DNA of 8,795 bases from assembly GCA_937921835.1 (NCBI GenBank), contig CAKZVG010000578.1, positions 1 to 8,795 on the forward strand, given 5' to 3'. Under the pieces are notes generated by a model that saw nothing but the letters and a program-made list of their open reading frames with translations, did not search any database and was not told where the DNA came from. A program made the position numbers and the translations under genes. This document shows positions 5,734 through 8,795 of this stretch, in pieces. The stretch is from an uncultured Bryobacteraceae bacterium (GTDB taxonomy: Bacteria > Acidobacteriota > Terriglobia > Bryobacterales > Bryobacteraceae). The number at the start of each line of letters is the position of its first letter. Within the stretch, counting starts at the first letter, position 1.

Positions 5734-8700
5734 ATGGATTCCCTGGTGACTGGTGTCGCGGTTGTCCGCTCCTGCCACCGAAGCTTCCGGGCGGTTTCCC
5801 TGCTGCTGCTGTTGCTAGGTTGTGTGGAACTGGCGGCGGCAGGCCCTCCGGCGCCTCGCTTCGCTGGTGCTGAACTCATCCTGGGATTCGAAGAGGCCGG
5901 AGGCCCAACCTCGAGGGGCGCGGTCTACCTGGACCGGAGGCCCGGACGGATTGGCGTCATCGAGCCTGACGGGAGTCTCGATTGCCGCTGGCTTGACCGG
6001 AGCCGCGGGCTGCGGGTGCGTCCGCTCGGCGCGCTCGCCGCGGCGGCCCGGGGGGAAGCGCCGCGCGCGCCGCGTCTCCGCGTCTATACCGGTGGGAAGA
6101 GCCGCGAGGCGGCTCTTTTCGGCCGGGTGAGGATCCCGGACCTGTACGGCGGAATCGATCTCACGTTCGAGGCGGCCGCGGACGGCGTTCAATACGAATT
6201 CACCGTGGCGGCCGGGGCGGATGCGGCCGCCATCCGGCTACAGTTCGAGGAGCAGGAGATCGCCGCCGCTCCGGACGGGAGCCTTCTGCTCGGCCGCGTG
6301 GCGCGGGCGTCGCGACCGCAGGCGTTCTACCAGGAGGGAGAGCGGCGGATTCCGGTCCCCGTGGCGTTCCGCCTGGCTGGCAACAGCGCTGGTTTCGAGC
6401 TCGAACGGCGTTCGGCGGTGGTCATCGCCTTCGGCCTGCAACTCGGCGGTGGAGGGTGGGACGCGGCGTATGCCGCCGCCACCGATGCGGCCGGAAACCT
6501 TTACCTGGCTGGAGAGACCGCTTCGGCCAACTTCCCGGCGCCCCCCGGCCAGAGCATTACGCCCGTGAACCGCGACGTGTTCGTGACCAAGCTCAACGCG
6601 GCCTCGCAAATCGTCTACACGGCGATTCTGAGCGGGTTGGGAAACGACGCCGCGCGAGCGATCGCGATCGAGCCCGGCGGCGAGGTCTGGGTGGCCGGTT
6701 CGGCCGGCAGTACGTTTCCCACCACCACGGACGCTCTCCGCCGGACGGCGGGTGGCGGCGGCGACGGCTTTCTGGCGCGGCTGGACGCCGAGGGCCGCCT
6801 GAGCTACTCAACGTACCTCGGAGACAGCGGCTCGGATGTCGCAGCCGCCGTCGCGCTGGACACGGCGGGCGGGGTCTACGTGGCCGGCTACACCTCCTCG
6901 GCGCAGTTCCCCACCACCGCGGGCGCGCCCCAGCGCGTGTACGCGGGCGGAGCGTTCGATGGCTTCGTCTGCAAGCTCAACGCCCAGCGGTCTTTGGTGT
7001 ATTCGACCCTGGTGGGCGGATCGGGCACGGACGTACTCTACGCCGTGGCGGTGGACGGTGCGGGCAACGCCGCCGTGGCGGGTTATACGGATTCGGCGAA
7101 CCTGCCGGCCGTCAGCGCCATGCAGACTTCGCTGCGCGGCTCGGGCGATGCCCTGGCCGGATCCCTCAACGCCAGCGGCACGGCTTGGCGCTTCCTGACC
7201 TATGCCGGCGGGCTGAATGCCGATACCGCCTATGGGGTTGCAGCCGACGCCGCCGGCGGCATCTTTGTGGCGGGGGCGACGGCCTCGACCTCGTTCCCGG
7301 TTACTCCGGCGGCCTATCAGACTGTCAACCGCGGAAGCTACGACGCATTCGTTCTGAAGCTGACCTTCTCCGGAGCGCTCAGCTACTCGACCCTGTTCGG
7401 CGGCGGCGGTTCCGACACCGCGGCCGCGGTGGCCGTGGATCTGGAGGGGAATGCCTGGGTGGGGGGCTACACGAATTCAGCCAACCTTCCGCTGCTCTCG
7501 CCCGTTCAAGCGTCCTGGGCCGGGAACTTCGACGGCTTCGTGGTCCGCATCGCGCCCGACGGCTCCTCGGTTCCGTTTGCCACGTATCTGGGCGGCTCAG
7601 GCGACGACCGGATCCAGAGCCTCTTCCTGACACCCTCCGGCGGCGTACTGGTGGCCGGACTGACGAATTCCTCCGACTTCCCGCCCTCGATGCTCCCCCC
7701 GTTGCCGCCGCCATCCTCGGGCTACAACGCCTTCGCCGTGAACCTCTCCGCCGGGATTCCCACCCCCGATTGCACCATCAGCCTGTCGCCCGCCTCGACC
7801 TCGATCGCCTCCGCGGGCGGGGCGGGCTCGGTGAGCGTCGGAATCGACTCGCGCTGTACCTGGATCGCGCGCAGCGACGCGGCCTGGGTGCAACTCACCG
7901 GGGGGTCTTCCGGCACGGGCGGAGGCGGTACGCAGTTCTACGTGGCCGTCAATGCCGAGCTGACGCCGCGAAGCGGTACGATCACTTTCACCAGCGGGGC
8001 CAGCACCGCCGTGTTCGAAATCACCCAGGCGGCCGCGGGCTGCCCACTTTCGGTCACGCCGCCGGCGCTGCCCGAGTTCCCCGCGCAGGGCGGCTCCGGG
8101 ACGTTCCTGGTGTCGGCGCCGGCTGGCTGTTCCTGGACCGCCACCACGGGCGCGGCCTGGGTGCACCTGAACCCCGGCGGGGGAACAGGCAGTGCAAGCG
8201 TCGCCTACCAGGTGGACACCAATCCGTTCGGTGTGTCCCGCTCGGGAAGCATCGCGCTGCTGTCTCAAGCCGGCGCCGCGCTGGATCTGCCGGTCACGCA
8301 GTCGGCGTCGGCATGCGTTTACACGCTTGTGCCCCCTCAGGTGCAAATGCCCAAAGAGGGCGGTCCGGCCGCGGTGTCGCTGACGGTTTCGCCCGCCGAT
8401 TGCGGATGGACCTTCACTAGCCAGGCGCCGTTCCTTACTGTGCTTGCGCCCGCGAGCGGGAACGGCAACGCCACGCTGAACTTCGCGGCGGCGCCCAATG
8501 CGGGCACCTCCCGCAGCGGCGTCCTCACGGCCGGCGCCGGGGGAAGCGCGGCTACGCTCACTGTCTTTCAGGCGAGCGCCTGGCCGTCCTCCAAGGTGGG
8601 CGTCTTCCGCGCCGGCGAGTGGTATCTGGACAAGAACGGGAACTCGATCCTCGACGCGGGCGGCGTGGAGGGCCCCTGGGCGTTCGGTCTACCGGGAGAC

Positions 8701-8795
8701 ATCCCCCTGGTGGGGGACTGGGATGGCTCCGGCTACGTCAAGACCGGCGTGTTTCGCAAGGGAACCTGGTATCTCGATCTCAACGGGAACGGCCG
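5734..8795 (+). CDS. Large secreted SBBP/BACON repeat protein, 3' end outside the window
   Basis: The frame is open from upstream of 5734 to the last base, giving at least 1,020 codons with no stop. The ATG at 5734 gives an N-terminus with basic residues, then VSLLLLLLGC and ELAAAG, a signal peptide. Cleavage after AAA or lipidation at Cys30 are both possible. Residues about 45-230 resemble the domain that precedes SBBP repeats (YGGIDLTFEA, then YEFTVAAGADAAAIRLQFE). Seven SBBP repeats follow (about 233-649), then three BACON-like Ig domains (680-948), then GVFR/WYLD repeats from 954. Such proteins are exported and are probably cell-surface or extracellular adhesins or carbohydrate-binding scaffolds; no catalytic domain is visible. 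No good RBS marks the start, and the TTG/GTG codons upstream cannot be excluded. An overlapping Arg-rich frame (6456-8420) is a shadow of this gene. Confidence 0.88.
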   Translation, partial: MDSLVTGVAVVRSCHRSFRAVSLLLLLLGCVELAAAGPPAPRFAGAELILGFEEAGGPTSRGAVYLDRRPGRIGVIEPDGSLDCRWLDRSRGLRVRPLGALAAAARGEAPRAPRLRVYTGGKSREAALFGRVRIPDLYGGIDLTFEAAADGVQYEFTVAAGADAAAIRLQFEEQEIAAAPDGSLLLGRVARASRPQAFYQEGERRIPVPVAFRLAGNSAGFELERRSAVVIAFGLQLGGGGWDAAYAAATDAAGNLYLAGETASANFPAPPGQSITPVNRDVFVTKLNAASQIVYTAILSGLGNDAARAIAIEPGGEVWVAGSAGSTFPTTTDALRRTAGGGGDGFLARLDAEGRLSYSTYLGDSGSDVAAAVALDTAGGVYVAGYTSSAQFPTTAGAPQRVYAGGAFDGFVCKLNAQRSLVYSTLVGGSGTDVLYAVAVDGAGNAAVAGYTDSANLPAVSAMQTSLRGSGDALAGSLNASGTAWRFLTYAGGLNADTAYGVAADAAGGIFVAGATASTSFPVTPAAYQTVNRGSYDAFVLKLTFSGALSYSTLFGGGGSDTAAAVAVDLEGNAWVGGYTNSANLPLLSPVQASWAGNFDGFVVRIAPDGSSVPFATYLGGSGDDRIQSLFLTPSGGVLVAGLTNSSDFPPSMLPPLPPPSSGYNAFAVNLSAGIPTPDCTISLSPASTSIASAGGAGSVSVGIDSRCTWIARSDAAWVQLTGGSSGTGGGGTQFYVAVNAELTPRSGTITFTSGASTAVFEITQAAAGCPLSVTPPALPEFPAQGGSGTFLVSAPAGCSWTATTGAAWVHLNPGGGTGSASVAYQVDTNPFGVSRSGSIALLSQAGAALDLPVTQSASACVYTLVPPQVQMPKEGGPAAVSLTVSPADCGWTFTSQAPFLTVLAPASGNGNATLNFAAAPNAGTSRSGVLTAGAGGSAATLTVFQASAWPSSKVGVFRAGEWYLDKNGNSILDAGGVEGPWAFGLPGDIPLVGDWDGSGYVKTGVFRKGTWYLDLNGNG
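6430..7680 (+). repeat. Seven SBBP (beta-propeller-like) repeats in the secreted protein
   Basis: Seven units of about 64 codons share the pattern Y-S-T-x-L-G-G-x-G-x-D, then A-x-x-V-A-x-D-x-x-G-N/G, then V-A-G-x-T-x-S-x-x-F/L-P. The Y/F-x-T positions begin near 6616, 6808, 7003, 7195, 7384 and 7576, spaced 189-195 nt. The first, more degenerate unit (G-L-Q-L-G-G-G-G-W-D) begins near 6430. Seven units suit a closed beta-propeller with one blade per repeat; that is inference. Units three, four and six are closest to the consensus. Confidence 0.88.
7771..8577 (+). repeat. Three tandem BACON-like Ig domains
   Basis: The domains span 7771-8034, 8041-8310 and 8314-8577, about 88-90 residues each. 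Every one opens with a Cys, has a central Cys-x-Trp (RCTWIA, GCSWTA, DCGWTF), then W-V/F-L followed by a glycine-rich turn, R-S-G, and a closing strand ending T-Q-A/S or F-Q-A. This is the BACON domain pattern, proposed to bind carbohydrate or mucin. The paired cysteines in each unit could form a disulfide after export, which fits an extracellular location. Confidence 0.8.
8593..8795 (+). repeat. C-terminal GVFR/WYLD tandem repeats, truncated by the window end
   Basis: Two units start at 8593 (KVGVFRAGEWYLDKNGN) and 8740 (KTGVFRKGTWYLDLNGNG), 147 nt apart (49 codons). The first is complete and contains FGLPGDIPLVGDWDGSG, an FG-GAP/VCBS-like acidic turn (D-W-D-G-S-G) that may bind calcium. The second is cut by the window edge. 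More units and a C-terminal anchor or sorting signal probably lie beyond. Confidence 0.75.

Noticed and set aside
6456..8420. Long open frame on + coding for an Arg/Gly-rich 654-residue protein
   Set aside because: It is the +2 shifted shadow of the SBBP/BACON gene. Its composition is arginine-rich with no fold-like pattern, while the overlapping frame shows clear periodic repeats.
1..8795. tRNA, rRNA, CRISPR array, insertion sequence or phage genes
   Set aside because: I saw no cloverleaf, no spaced direct repeats in noncoding DNA, and no transposase or integrase motifs. Direct repeats occur only as protein repeats in the secreted-protein gene.

Overview
The window is a high-GC bacterial chromosome segment with no mobile element, RNA gene or CRISPR array that I can see. 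The best guess for the host is an Acidobacteriota member of the Bryobacteraceae/Solibacter type. The basis is the large secreted protein at the right end (N-terminal SBBP-associated domain, seven SBBP repeats, three BACON-like Ig domains, then 'GVFR..WYLD.NGN' repeats), an architecture I associate with that group. The taxonomic call is inference.

Left block (1-1983, all +): the 3' end of an ABC exporter ATPase gene, then four tightly packed Fo-type ATP synthase genes: atpZ-like, atpI-like, atpB (subunit a) and atpE (subunit c). The first three touch or overlap. atpE follows a 91-nt gap, has its own strong ribosome binding site and is followed by a GC-rich hairpin. No atpF, H, A, G, D or C follows, so the Fo a/c genes are separated from the rest of the enzyme. 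Subunit c carries a cleavable-looking signal peptide and a Gln...Glu-Ser...Tyr arrangement that resembles sodium-binding c-rings.

Middle block (2038-5496): a dihydrodipicolinate synthase/N-acetylneuraminate lyase family protein of normal length, in which the Schiff-base lysine position reads threonine (ACG instead of AAG). Next is a zinc-knuckle class I methyltransferase with a C-terminal coiled coil. Facing it on the minus strand is a two-domain protein, a GT2 glycosyltransferase fused to a second methyltransferase. The last two genes end 12 nt apart and look like a small glycan or polyprenyl-sugar modification pair.

Right block (5497-8795): a 237-nt divergent intergenic region, then a very long reading frame that starts near 5734 and runs off the window without a stop. 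This is the real gene of the region. The arginine-rich frame 6456-8420 that overlaps it is a shadow. I found no clear new multi-gene system. The most valuable leads are the lysine-less DHDPS-family protein, the signal-peptide-bearing c subunit with a sodium-like site, and the truncated repeat-rich secreted protein.
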